This document shows, piece by piece, positions 20,843 through 32,979 of a stretch of 64,000 nucleotides of DNA; positions within the stretch are counted from its first letter, which is position 1; every line of letters starts with the position of its first letter. Source of the stretch: Rheum nobile (Eukaryota > Streptophyta > Magnoliopsida > Caryophyllales > Polygonaceae); assembly GCA_027886185.1 (NCBI GenBank), contig WOAB01000056.1:11532001-11596000 (forward strand), read 5' to 3'. The position numbers and the translations under genes are program-made. A model generated the notes under the pieces. The model searched no databases. It saw only the letters and a list, made by a program, of their open reading frames with translations, and had not been told where the DNA came from.

Positions 20843-22011
20843 CTAGCCCTCTAGTTTTTGGTTTGTGGCAGAATAGTCCTCAAACAAATTTTCATAATTA
20901 CAAAAATTGCCCAAACTTATTATTTTTAATATTCTGAGTTGATAGTATATTTTAACCCCAAATTAAAGTGTAGAAAAATTAACTTAGGTTAAAATAGGCT
21001 TAAGTTATTATTCTTATGAATTTGACCATATTTAAATATGTAACAAAAATGTAAAATTTGATTTAAATATTTCAAGTCAAAATTCATAAGTTTTATATAA
21101 ATTATAATTAATATAAGGTTAATCATAAAATTTGAATTAAAGATTAACCTTATATTAATTATAATTAATATAATGTTATACGTTATTCTTATGAATTTAA
21201 CCTTATATTAATTTATAACCTTATATAAAACTTATAACGTTATATTAATTTATAACTTTATATTAATTATAAATTTTTATTAATTATAATTAATTATAAC
21301 TTTATATTAATTATAATTAGTTATATTAATTTATAACCTTATATAAAACTTATAACGTTATATTAATTTATAAATTTATATTAATTATAATTAATTATAT
21401 AAGGTTATAAATTAATATATAAGGTTATAAGTTTTATATAAGGTTATAAATTAATATAAGGTTAAATTCATAAGAATAACTTATAACTTAAGCCTATTTT
21501 AACCTAAGTTAATTTTTCTACACTTTAATTTGGGGTTAAAATATACTATCAACTCAGAATATTAAAAATAATAAGTTTGGGCAATTTTTGTAATTATGAA
21601 AATTTGTTTGAGGACTATTCTGCCACAAACCAAAAACTAGAGGGCCAGATTGCAATTTCCCCAAAACTATTCCTGTAATTTCACAAAAAACCAAGGGGCA
21701 AAATAGTCTTTTCACACATTTGGACGGAAATTTTAACGGAATCCGTCCATGGGTGGTCGAATGTAACAAAAGTGTCACTTTTGGGTGGTTTAAAATCAAT
21801 AGGTTAAATCCGGGTGATTTAGTGTCGAAAGTGACATATAGCGGGTGATTCCCTGCAAAAACCCTTATTTATTTTGGGTATAGGAATGTTGTGTGTGAGT
21901 CCGGACTAAAATCATAAAAAATAATTGGATTTGTATTGCATATGTATGGAAGACATACATGTACGCTAAGAATTAGTCTTTTAGATGTAAGTTCTTATTA
22001 TTAGTCTCATA

Positions 22012-22340
22012 GAGTACTTAGTATATCATGTTTTCAGTAACCTGGAACCTAAATCATATAACTGAAAAATAGTATATTAGTTTTATTTCATGTTTTCAAT
22101 ATCCTAGAACCTAAAACATATATCTACCCCTGCTATTGATTTAGTTTTAATACCTAAAACAATCAAACATTCGAGTACTTAGTATATTAGTGTTATTGCA
22201 TGTTTTCATTAACCTGAAACCTAAATCATATAACTGAACAATAGTATATTAGTTTTATTGCATGTTTTCAGTATCCTAGAACCTAAATCATATAACAGAA
22301 CCCTATTGATTTATTTTTAATACCTAACACAATCAAACAT
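22012..22340. repeat. Direct duplication (~165 bp x 2)
   Basis: Two copies (22012-22172 and 22173-22340), each starting GAGTACTTAGTATAT and ending near AATCAAACAT. Within each copy, phrases such as GCATGTTTTCA and CTAAATCATATAAC repeat again, so the block is a nested tandem repeat. Confidence 0.8.
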
Positions 22341-23639
22341 CAGAAATCAAACAACACAAAAATAAACAATACCCTTTAGTTTCGATTCCTCTTCCAAGTA
22401 ACTTCTGAGATTTTTGTAAGACTTCTAGTATCGAACAACTTAAAAAATTGAACACATACAACTCCTGCAATCTTCTAGCATATAGTATATATATAAATAT
22501 GATTAATTCCAATTTTCACTTATAGAAGTTATGATTTCAATACCCAAAAAGAATTAACTACAAATATATCAACTGATTTTCCAATCATATATGGACTTTA
22601 AATTGTATTACACTGGATAATAAACAGTTTTTATGTACAACTTGCCATTTTCTAAAAAATAGCAATCCAAATAATTTTTTTAAATAACTAATCATTACTA
22701 AATGTTTTTTGAATTAAATGAATTGTTTTAAAAGTATTATATCTATAAATTAAATCATAAAAAGATCTTATCATAACCATAACTTAGATACATTTTCTAT
22801 TTTTTAAATATATCTTATCATAACCTATACATTGATTCGTTTTATATGGCATAAAAGCTTCCTTAATGACCGCGTGGATTTTCTCACCCTTAAGACAATC
22901 AAAAATAGATCTTAGGCGTATTAAAAAATTAGGCAAACAATTATATATATGAAAAACTGATTATTTAAAAACTGAAAACTAATACATTTTCATCCATTAA
23001 AATTATTTCAGTTGTATTGTATTGCATACGATCTTCTTTCTTCAGAACTTTAAACAATTGAATTACTTGAACCTGTAGATCATAATTCCCTCGGGTACCC
23101 GTAATATCCTTGATTTTTTGTTGTTGTTTTGACATTCCTACAAAGTGCATACAATGACAGTTCGTTGCAGAAAAAACAGAAATAGGAAATCAATGGAATA
23201 ATATGCGAAATCAATCGGTTAATGAGTTCTCAGGAAATCAATGGACGAATATGCGAAATCAATTCCTCCAAAATTTTAAAATTGCATTGCAGAAATATAT
23301 ATTAATGACATTTCGTATGGACAATCGGTTAATGACATTGAAGGAGTTAGACCCAATGGAAGAGTATGCGAAATCTAAAAAAAACATAAACAAACTAAGA
23401 AATTCTTAAGAAACTCACTATTTATATGGCTTGTGCAGGAGAATAAGCGAAATGGATTTGTGCAGGAGAACAAAGCTTTAGATTGTAATTGTGGGAGAGC
23501 CTCTCTATTTATATGGCCTAAAGGTGTGTACGTATTATAATGATTTTATTTAATTGTGCACATATTGTACATGCCTTAATGGAACGAATTTGATTCTGTA
23601 AATGTATTGTGTACATGTTGAAATTGGGATAAAATCGTG

Positions 23640-24060
23640 TCTTGCAGATTTCATTGATTTGATTTCATACATTGCAGATTTCATATATATTGCAGATTTC
23701 ATATATATTGCAGCAAATCGTGTAGATTGCAGATCTTCATATATTGCAGATTGATTTGATTTCATATATTACAGATTTCATATATATTGCAACAAATCTA
23801 CCAGATTGCAGATTTCATATATTACAGATAGCAGATTTCATATATCACATATTTCTTACCATTTTATTTTATTTGTATGTATGGCAATGCAGTATATATG
23901 AAATCTGCAAATCGTGCAGATTGCATATTTAATAGATTGCAGATTACAGATTTCTTACCATTTTATTTTATTTGTATGTATGGCAATGCAATTTTCATGT
24001 AATTTGTTTTAGTTTCCAGCCAAGCATTTATTTTGTATGTATGGCAATGCAATTTTTTAA
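23640..24060. repeat. Degenerate minisatellite (TTGCAGATTTCATATAT)
   Basis: At least eight variants of a ~17-20-bp unit occur, some on the opposite strand, with a longer repeat TTATTTGTATGTATGGCAATGCA at about 23870, 23968 and 24035. No gene is seen. Confidence 0.75.
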
Positions 24061-24317
24061 TTTTTTTTAGCTAATTTCAAGCATCATCATGATTCTTTTA
24101 TTCTTTGCATTGATGGTTTAATACAAAGAACACAAATGTCTATTAACACAAATGTCCATTTGTTTATTTTATTGCAGGCCTTTTCTATTATAAAAACAAT
24201 CTGCATGGTTTGTATACATATTCTGGCATATCATATATTTTCAATTTTTAGCCATACATTAGGTTGATTTTTAGTCATACATAGTGTGAAAGATCATATA
24301 TTTACGATTTGAAAATA

Positions 24318-24599
24318 ATTAGTTACTATTTGGAAAATATTTTCTATGATTATAAGAAATATATGATGACAAAAATAGTGTGACAGATCATAAATTTACA
24401 ATTTGGACAATATAATATTGTATACATATTTTGGAAGATCTTTATTGAAGGTAAAAAAGGCAAAACCTAAAAAAACTGGAATAGTCGCCATGTGTACAAA
24501 TTGATGTAGTAGTGCCATGTGGCAAAAAAAATTGAGTGCATTCTAGGAGCGTCACATGGCTTAATAGGTCTTTGTGTTTAGTAGTTATATAATAGATTC
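24318..24599. repeat. Dispersed repeat copy R1
   Basis: About 280 bp, ~90 % alike by eye to R2 (25098-25375). It ends with GTGCCATGTGGC, a second CACATGGC motif and TTTAGTAGTTATATAATAGATT. It may be the 3' end of a non-autonomous Helitron or a similar element; the class is not proven. Confidence 0.65.
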
Positions 24600-25097
24600 T
24601 CGGTTATTGATTCTATAAAATCTTACCACACGCACGCACTATCTAACAAACGTTGTTTTACCCGAACAAAATTTCGATTAAATATTGGCTGTTTTCTAGT
24701 TATTATTTCTTTGTGAGATTCAGAATCATCTATATACAGTAATCTATAAAAAAAAAATAGATTCAAGATCTCGTATACTATTACGTTTTGCATATTGACT
24801 AATTTGTTTTAAGAATCAATTTATTTTTTAAAATAAATTATTACGTGATTGGAATTTAAATGCTTTCATGCTTGTCTCTTGGAAGTTAATCGGTACGTAT
24901 TTTGTTTTGGTAAAAAAATGATATGAGCATATGTATTTGTAAAGAGTGATGATCCTCGTTAGGAGTATCAGTTTTGATACATTTTTTTGTCACGAAACAT
25001 GAAATAGTAGAATTTTGGGGAATTTTCCTCTTGAGTATATCTCTCCGAGACAGAATTTATAGTAATATGTAAGATCTTATCAATGGATAAGGATATG
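24600..25097. other. AT-rich spacer between R1 and R2
   Basis: Nothing recognised. It probably belongs to the element that R1/R2 terminate. Confidence 0.4.
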
Positions 25098-25375
25098 ATT
25101 AGTTACTATTTGGAAAATATTTTCTATGATTATACGATGATGACAAAAATAGCGTGCCAGATCATAAATTTACAATTTGGACAATATAATATTGTATACA
25201 TATTCTGGCAGATCTTTATTGAAGGTAAAAAAGGCAAAATCCAAAAAAACCAGAATAGTCGCCATATGTACAAATTGATGTAGTAGTGCCACGTGGCAAA
25301 ACAAAATCGGGTGCATTCTAGGAGCGCCATGTGACTTAGTAGGTCTTTGCGTTTAGTAGTTATATAGTAGATTCT
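25098..25375. repeat. Dispersed repeat copy R2
   Basis: Second copy of the R1 repeat with GTGCCACGTGGC and the terminal TTTAGTAGTTATATAGTAGATT. The sequence to its right (from 25376) is unlike that after R1, so this is an element end. Confidence 0.65.
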
Positions 25376-25977
25376 GAGAAGTATTGGATATTGCACCCAC
25401 TCAATACTTATATACAATATTATCTAGTGATTTAGTTAACATCTGTTCATATATATTTAGTCATTTGTAACCTTAGGTTGAAAGGTATCTGTAGTATATG
25501 GGTTATCTGTGCATACATGTATAGATGTTATAACATTAAGTTGTTAGCGTTGTTGTTCAGCTTATGAAATTGTAATGTGATTGGATGAAGATTAACCCCG
25601 TTATATGGGGATTGGTTGAGATATTGTAGGACTGGGTTCATAGCTAGCACCAAAGCGTGGAGGAGGAAGCCCTACGACATGATGCTAGTTAGGACGGGAT
25701 TTTTGGTTTTCGTTATATATGGTGTAGTAGTGTTATATGTGTATTTGGTTAAACCATTTTATATGCCTTTTTGTGTGACTATGGTTAGGTCGGTGACGTC
25801 AACTTGTTCTGAATTTCCTTTGGTTGGGCTTGGAGGCGTCTGTGTACGTCAACCCTTATTTATATTAAGATTCTAAAAATAAATTATTCCTGAACAGGTT
25901 CAAACTTTAGTCTATTATGAGGGGATATGTTTTCGTGTTATAGATTGAAAATTCTCTTTTAAAATAGCATGAGGGAA
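25376..25977 (+). repeat. Remnant of a long gypsy LTR, left of the CACTA insertion
   Basis: The segment ACGACATGATGCTAG near 25675 matches S1 (GCGACATGATGCTAA near 4172), and the text resumes after the CACTA element as GAATTTCTGCAGG... to GGGGCGTTACA, the terminal motif of that LTR family. The 5' part of the LTR is missing and R2 abuts it. Confidence 0.6.
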
Positions 25978-25999
25978 CACTAGTGGAAAAAAATCCTTA

Positions 26000-26335
26000 T
26001 AGAGGCGGGCCTTTGGACACTTATTGAGGCGAACACCGTTCGCTTCAACTAAGGGGGCTGCAACAAGTAGGGACACTTTTTGAGGCGGACATTTTACGCC
26101 TCTAAAAGTACCTTATTGAGGCGGGCCTCCGAAGCCCGCCTCAACAAGTCCCTCACTTTGGTGCCAAAATGAGGGACTTATTGAGGCGGGCCTCTATAGG
26201 CCCGCCTCAACAAGTCGCATTTTCTCACCTTTTAGCCCGGATCTGGGTAAGTCCGGGCTAAAAAGCATTGTGTTTGAACAAAAAAAACTGGACATTTTAG
26301 CCCGGATCTCTTCTAGTCCGGGCTAAAAAGTCCAA
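26000..26335. repeat. CACTA left subterminal repeat region
   Basis: Inverted pairs include TTGAGGCGGGC/GCCCGCCTCAA, TTGAGGCGGGCCT/AGGCCCGCCTCAA and two of TTAGCCCGGA/TCCGGGCTAA. Each pair has its own loop. Known CACTA elements use such repeats as transposase-binding sites. Confidence 0.8.
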
Positions 26336-26340
26336 TTTTT

Positions 26341-29300
26341 TGCAAATAAATTCTTGATCCAAAATTAACTTTATAATATATACCAAAATAACAATACACA
26401 ACACAGTAACTGAGGTACAAAGAAGCCCGAAACTGAACCACGACAAAAATATACATACTATTCTTAAGACAAAACTGGAAACAAACTAATGCATTATCAG
26501 ATAACAGAAGACTTCATCATCACAGCTTTATAAAATCAGAGTACCTTATGATGCTTAATATATGCCGGCAGATTAATATTGAGAATGCAAGACCTTGGAA
26601 AAGTTTTCTTTTTTATCTCAGATAACATGAAGCTTATGATGGGTAGACATGCCTCGACAGCCAACTTATAATCATCAACCCTGCTTCTGCCTCCAACCCT
26701 AGATGATCCAGATTAAAAACATCAAATGTCAGGTTACAATGTTACATAGAAATTATGTCCAAAGATACCTGACAGAGAAATTGAAACAAATGCCTTTCCT
26801 AACATCCTGAGCACAGAATAATTTTTAGAAGAAGATATCATCATGTGTTCATCTTTGGTTAACAATTTGTCAACTGTCCTGACAGCGTCTTAAGTAATAA
26901 GAAAATTCCATAATTTCCCCATTTCACAACTGTGAAAAAACAAATGTCTTTCCTAACAACCAAACAAAATTACAGATCCAAAGATGAATTTATCATTAAA
27001 AAACATAAATATTGTTTAGTCCAATATAGCAGTAGAAAAGAAATTAGAAGGAAGTTTGACCAAAGAAGATCGGAAAAACAGGAAGCATGTAACTAACATA
27101 TGGTAGCCCCAGTTGCAACCCATATTTATGCCACTGAGTACCTGTCAACAAACATCAGAAAGAAAATGTCAAAGTGATTTTAGAAGTCTTATTCAACATA
27201 TGATAACATCTATTAGTTCAAAATAAGTCATGTAAAAAGAATGACAATATCTCACATATACAACCCAAAATTTATGAGTTGATAATGTCACACATCAGAA
27301 GAGAGGACACATACACATGTAGACATATCTGATCATTGCATAAGAGTAATTTATACAAGCAGGTTGTGGAGAGCAATCTCTTTTATACAAGCAGACATGC
27401 AATTCATTACAAGAACATCAAACCCAACAACTCTGATGACTATCAACTAAACATGTGATGGATTTGTCTCAACCTACATACTAACCTTGAACTGATGTCG
27501 ACTTAATTATGACCAAATCTCCACCACAATGAGGCCATTAATGGGGCAGAATGGAAGTTTATACTAGTCACCAGGACTCTTGACTCACTTCTGTCCGGAC
27601 ATAAATATAACCATGAGGAAAAGGAGGGTGAAAAAAGCAGGAGCCCAGATTTACCTGAATCAAACATCCTTTGTCAGGTTAAATTTCAGTAAATAACTGG
27701 TAAGAATCATAGTAGATGAAGAATTGATAAATGCACATATACAGACATTGAACTTGTTCATGTTCACCAACTAACATGATATATCTGAAAGAACACGGTT
27801 ACAGTATGCAACACATTTTAATTACTTCTTTTTTCTACATATCTGTTCTTCAATTATGAATTTGCTGATGCTTTGTAAGACTTTTAGCCACTACAAAACA
27901 ACATGGTAGTGTTTCATGCATGACATTCCTCATTATTATATATCTGCTGAATTAAATAAAAGATCTCAAATGCAAAACTCCTTAAAACAAAGTTGTGAAT
28001 CATAAAGGAGATAGAATTTAATAATATCTTGTAACCACATAAAAATAATAATTCAGATGTAGATTATTATAATTGTTATGTCAAGTACCAAAGTTATCTA
28101 TGTTTCTGCATGCAGAAGTGGTACAAACTGCTTCCTTCCAATATATACAACACTGGATTAAGAAAAGATCAGATTTCATATATCAACTATTGTTAGAATC
28201 ATTATATAGATTAAAGTTATTGTTGTCTCAAGTACCAAAGTTAGTCATTTAGACATCCAATCATCCTTCTACAATCCCCAGAGACCCAAAGCTCCTTCTT
28301 GGCTTACAAGAATTCTCTTCTCTTTCTTAAATCATCCTCATGAGACTATTGGCACTTGAAAAAAAAATCAACATTGCATGTAACTGTTTGCAATCAAGCA
28401 TCCTCAATACTGAGGCACCTTCGACTTATCTTCAAGAACTTTTAATTTCTTCAAAATACAAAGTATTGGCTCTTCGTCTAAAATAGAAGAGTGAAGAATC
28501 ACTGCCACCTAGACAATATTTCATCTATATATAGCCAAGGCAATCTCATTCTTACAACTTTTTTGTACTCTCACTCTTACAACTTTTTTTTACTCTCACC
28601 CTAACAATTGCATGGTCAGAAAAGCATAAACAAATTGAGATCTAGAATGAAGCTCAATAACCTATTTTCCAAACTTGTTTATCTTCAACACCTGTCTGTT
28701 CTCTTTTATCTTGAATATCAAACTACAAAAACAAATCTATAAACTGCATAAGAAAACAAACTCAGTAAGGTAAACCACACGAATCATCTAAACCTTACCC
28801 TCATGGAGTCATCACATGGCATTCGCTTCCTAGACTAAGACGAAACAGCTAATTCACCGCTATCAAGAGCAATTGCGGGATCTGAGAATCAATTGTCACA
28901 CAAATAAAATGAAAATGATAAGGAAAAGGAAAAAAAAAAGCAACAACAAATACAGAGTTCTGTATCAGCCATAGCTTCCTCGGTGTACATGGGAAACGGA
29001 GAAGGCCATTCATACCTTCTATCTAGGGTTGCAGGATTATCTGGGTGCGGTGCTTTCGATTTGAAATGAGTTTAAAGGCCATTGCTGCCTCCGATCTAGG
29101 GTTTCGGATCCGGATAAGTCTCGCTCGCTGGGGGATCAGCGGCAATTACGGGGATTTCAGAGCTTTCTAGAGCGTAGACGACGAGTTCTCTCTTTCTCCT
29201 GTTCGACATTTTTGCTCTGTACTGAAGATAGAAATAAGTAAACTGCTAGCAATATCTACAGCCCGAAACTAGGTCTAACCAATCCTACAAACGAGATGGA

Positions 29301-29460
29301 GGTGAGAAGATCTGATTCGAAGACATGGAAACATGAAGAAGATAAGAGAAGAGAGATCGAGATTTGGGAAAGAATCAAAGAAGACAAGAACCTGAACGAT
29401 GATTTTAGGGGAAGGATTGCCTCTGCCTTACGAATCGAGATTTGGGAAGGATTGCCTCAA
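26341..29460. other. CACTA interior without coding capacity
   Basis: About 3.1 kb of ordinary-looking AT-rich sequence. There is no ORF above 60 codons on either strand and no transposase motif. The part at 28960-29460 is richer in GC and has a leader-like look (GATCTAGGGTTTCGGATCC), so captured host sequence is possible but not shown. Confidence 0.5.
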
Positions 29461-29464
29461 CAAG

Positions 29465-29800
29465 TAATGGTCTAATAGAGGCGGGCCTTACATGCCCGCC
29501 TCTATTGGACATACTCGTTGAGGCGGGTTTTTAGAGGCCCGCCTCAACAAGCTTGAATTGAGGCGGACTACTTGGCCCGCCTCAATTAGTTAGCATTAAA
29601 GGCGGGCCGTACCCTGGCCCGGCTCTAATACTTTAGCGAGAAATGTTTTTTCGGATATTTTTTGAGGCGTATATTAATTTGCCCGCCTCAAAAGATGTTT
29701 TTGAGGCGTATAAATTAATTATCCGCCTCAAAAACCAAAAAAAGTGATTGGCTAAGTCGTTGTTGAGGCGTTTTGAACTATGTACACCTCTAAAAGGGAG
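29465..29800. repeat. CACTA right subterminal repeat region
   Basis: Seven or so inverted pairs, including ATAGAGGCGGGC/GCCCGCCTCTAT and TTTTGAGGCG...CGCCTCAAAA types. Several have diverged arms that still pair. Confidence 0.8.
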
Positions 29801-29830
29801 CCTCAAAAAGTGTTTTTTCCACTAGTGGAA

Positions 29831-29892
29831 TTTCTGCAGGAAATTTCTGACGCCGTAATTCCCTAATAAAAGGGTTAATTTGGGGCGTTACA
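29831..29892 (+). repeat. Terminal piece of the gypsy LTR remnant
   Basis: TTTCTGCAGGAAATTTCTG to GGGGCGTTACA continues the LTR interrupted by the CACTA element. It matches the last ~65 bp of S1. Confidence 0.65.
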
Positions 29893-30139
29893 CAATGGAA
29901 CCTGATTAATATTTCAGAAGCTGAAATTGGATATAATCGTGATTGCATAATATTATGTGAATATTTGATTATGCAGGTTTTATTCAGCAGGTGATGAAAG
30001 TGGAAGCAAATCTGAATTGCACGAATAATCCAAAAGCTAAAAGAGCATAAAATCGAAAATTAAATACTATTTTAGACGCAACATTTCATTTTATTTGTTT
30101 ATGCAAGTTTATTATTGCATGTAAATTCGCAATGCAAAT
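29893..30139. other. AT-rich spacer
   Basis: No feature supported. Confidence 0.4.
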
Positions 30140-30420
30140 CTTTTATTTGTGGCTATGCAAATCTTTTATCATATGAAATTAGTATAAATAAATATTCACG
30201 TTTAGGAAAACTATATTTGATAAATATTCATGTTATCAATTATGCAAATATATTGGCATATCTTCGATTTAAGGGAAAAATCAGTGATTTGAAAATTAGG
30301 GTTTGATTGACACGTGTCTAAATTGCTAATATAGTGCTACATGGCAAAAACGAAATGGTGCATTCTTGGAGTGCCATGTGGCTCAGTAGGGCTTTGCATT
30401 TAATAGTTATATAGTAGATT
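30140..30420. repeat. Dispersed repeat copy R3 (diverged)
   Basis: The last ~110 bp match R1/R2 (GTGCTACATGGC, GGAGTGCCATGTGGC, TTAATAGTTATATAGTAGATT). The first part is alignable but much diverged. Confidence 0.55.
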
Positions 30421-30577
30421 GCTTTTAGTAATTTATTGCTTTCAGTAATTTACTTTCTTTCCTTATTGCTTTGTGTTAAAAAAATTATTGCTTTTAGTAA
30501 TTTGTATGCACAATGATGTTTGTAGAATCAACAACTACTTTTATAAAAAAACTGCTACTGATTGATTAATTAAATAA

Positions 30578-31217
30578 GAGCATTGTTATCCCCGGGCTAC
30601 AATCGGGGCTATATCTACCACTTTTTCTCTCTCCATTTATTTGAAAAGCCCCTCCCCAATTCAATAATCTTATCCCAAGGTTTTTCATGGGGCTATATGA
30701 CTCATATATTTGATTTTTAAATTATATTTTTCTAATATAGTATCATCAATATATATTCTTTTATATTAAATAACTAATATAATTATTAAAATAAATTGTA
30801 AAAAACAAGTTGTTATAAAATTGTGCTTTATTATATTATTAATTGAAAATTAAGAGTGAATATTAAGACTTGAATGAAATCGATGACAAACATATTTATG
30901 AAAAAACAACAAACAACTATGTTGTATAGCTCGAATAAAAACATTACAATGGACACAAAACAACCAGAAATAAATTACAGAACTTAAAGACAAGCATCAT
31001 TAGACAATACATAACTCAATAATAAAAACAACAAAACAACACAAATACCCTAGTCTTGGCCATATAGCCGCCAAATGTGTTGCTTTAAATCTTCCTTAAG
31101 CTGGAGATGTGTTCTTGAATCCCAAAGTTCAGCCCTCTTGGCTTTCAGGTAATTGGTCATCATATACAGTCTATCGTTGGAGTATGTCCAATCCAGGTTA
31201 CTCACTGATGTAGCCTC
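30578..31217 (-). mobile_element. 3' end of a PIF/Harbinger transposon
   Basis: Likely TIR GAGCATTGTTATCCC begins at 30578 after a TAA trinucleotide (30575-30577), the usual Harbinger TSD. On the minus strand it holds the last codons of a Harbinger transposase. The element continues at 39186-39620, on the far side of the chromovirus inserted at 31218. Its other end is not in the window. Confidence 0.7.
31050..31217 (-). pseudogene. Harbinger transposase, C-terminal end
   Basis: Read on the minus strand, this is an open stretch of ~55 codons ending in TAG (31050-31052). It has a C-terminus of the type found in plant PIF/Harbinger transposases (LKEDLKQHIWRLYG). The gene is cut at 31217 by the retrotransposon whose other flank is 39186. 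See 39186-39620 for the catalytic part. Confidence 0.65.
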
Positions 31218-32727
31218 TGTAACACCCCCAGGCCAGTGGTGCTATAGTGCCATAATCCAGAAGGATTATAAGGCGGGTGAAAGAAATTTTTTTGTAAAAC
31301 ATAACCCATGCATAATATATATCAAAAACAGCACAACGGAAAACCTGTAAAACCTGTCCAGAGTTTGAAACCATAATCAAACTTAACATACAGAAATACA
31401 ACAATTTACAAACCAAAAACCACTACAACAAGTTCGACCACTTCAAGGTCCAAAACCAAAACGATACGTACAACCAAGTCAAAGTCCAAAACCAAAAGTA
31501 GAGCCTTCGACTCCAAAACCGACGGTGATCAGGATCCTCCTTGCTGGCGATAAACCTAAAAAGCCTGATTGACAGAGGGACCCGATACCCCAGCCAACCA
31601 CGACACGTAAACCGTAGTTGGTCAGTCTCGTGAAAGACTATGGCAAGACTAGCCAAGCCAAAACAGTTGAAATCCAAAGATTTATCACAACAATCAGATA
31701 ATACCAAACAATACCAGATCATATAACGTATATATACTTATATATCATACCTACACTTGACTATCATCACACCAACCAACTAACCAACCACACGTCAAAA
31801 CACAAACACACCTTATCACATAACTCAACCATTACACATCCTTATACAACTCTACCCTATACTAACCTCTTCGATCCAACCTCAATCTCATCTCAAGCAT
31901 AAACGAATAGAACGATCCAATCCAACTTACTCTCCATTAGTAATACCTCAATCAACAACTCTAAGCGCATACACGTATCTTACTACTGACTTACAACCAA
32001 AGCTAACCAATAATACAGAACTCACTACTGCACTAACACAACAAATTCAGTTAACCTTCACATCAACAACACATAGGCATCAACGAGATAAACATCACAT
32101 AAAACAATCATAACCAAAATAACGATCCAGGCCAGCCACCCTTCTAGTGCCGCCGATTCGTCAACCTCGACTGCAACTCATACATTCAAACTCAACTCGC
32201 ATTGGCCCACACCCTCAAGATGGGGAACCAATCTATACACCCAATCAACACAACCAACCTTCATAATCCACCAGCTACCAACAACAACCATACCAACAAA
32301 AATTACCACCTTGACCAGTTATAATCAATCACTATAACACATGTAATTAACAACCACAACTAATAACAATCAACTTCCAACATACAACCATGTATTCAGG
32401 TGCACAACCAATTTTCAACAGATAATCAACCAATTATAATGAATCTCATAACTCAGCCAATTAACATGACTTAACATTTTGAATACACAACAACTGTCAA
32501 CGCACACATAACAGTTTCAACATAATACAATCCTTACAATATTCACCCAATTACAAACAATAATAAACATATATCAGTCATCACCATATCCGACCAAATC
32601 AACCAAGAAAGATAACTCAACTCAGATTCGACCAATCATAATCAATTAAATATATACATATATATCACTTCAAACAACCACTTAATCAGGTACGCAAGCA
32701 ACCCTTTCACACAATTACCACTTCACA

Positions 32728-32895
32728 ACACCTCCGTCTCCACCACCACTTCACCGGGTGAGACAATTCACAACATCTCCGTCTCCACCACCACTTCACC
32801 GGGTGAGACAATTCACAACATCTCCGTCTCCACCACCACTTCACCGGGTGAGACAATTCACAACATCTCCGTCTCCACCACCACTTCACCGGTCA
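32728..32895. repeat. 45-bp minisatellite in the 3' LTR (3 full units)
   Basis: Full units start GGGTGAGACA at 32756, 32801 and 32846, with partial units at both sides. Open frames over it only read the repeat and are not genes. Confidence 0.92.
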
Positions 32896-32979
32896 GACGG
32901 TTCACAACATCCAAAACCAACTATCCATCACCATACCAACACCAATCAAACATTACCCATCATAATTATATCACATAAT

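Larger units (their letters stand above)
9377..21864. mobile_element. Long inverted-repeat foldback element (MULE-like), split by Athila-1
   Basis: The left end GGGGTTTTTGCAGGG has its reverse complement at the right end (to 21864). Pairing continues inward for several hundred bases (9377-9598 plus 20848-~21000 against ~21480-21864), with a few mismatches. The ~450-bp centre is very AT-rich and made of TTATATTAATTATAA-type repeats. Without the 11.2-kb Athila insertion and its 5-bp duplication the element is about 1.24 kb. A 10-bp repeat TTATTTATTT flanks it (9367-9376 and 21865-21874); MULEs usually make 9-11-bp duplications. No transposase is encoded, so it is non-autonomous. The class is inferred from TIR length and TSD size. 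Confidence 0.78.
21875..24317. other. AT-rich non-coding DNA
   Basis: No gene supported; only short ORFs. It contains the duplicated block 22012-22340 and the AT-rich minisatellite at about 23640-24060. Confidence 0.55.
25978..29827. mobile_element. Non-autonomous CACTA (En/Spm) element, 3850 bp
   Basis: 15-bp perfect TIRs CACTAGTGGAAAAAA (25978-25992, and inverted at 29813-29827) are flanked by a 3-bp TSD GAA (25975-25977 and 29828-29830). Both subterminal regions (about 26000-26335 and 29465-29800) hold many copies of a GAGGCGGGCC motif in inverted pairs, the usual arrangement of CACTA transposase-binding sites. The interior (26341-29460) has no long ORF and no TNP2 or TNPA similarity that I can see, so movement would need a transposase in trans. 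It sits within an LTR remnant. Confidence 0.92.

Noticed and set aside
24318..24599. Firm Helitron call for R1-R3
   Set aside because: I could not find a CTRR end with the expected hairpin spacing or a defined 5' TC end.
25616..25876. 86-codon ORF as a host membrane protein
   Set aside because: It lies within the long LTR remnant; the hydrophobic look is due to T-rich sequence.
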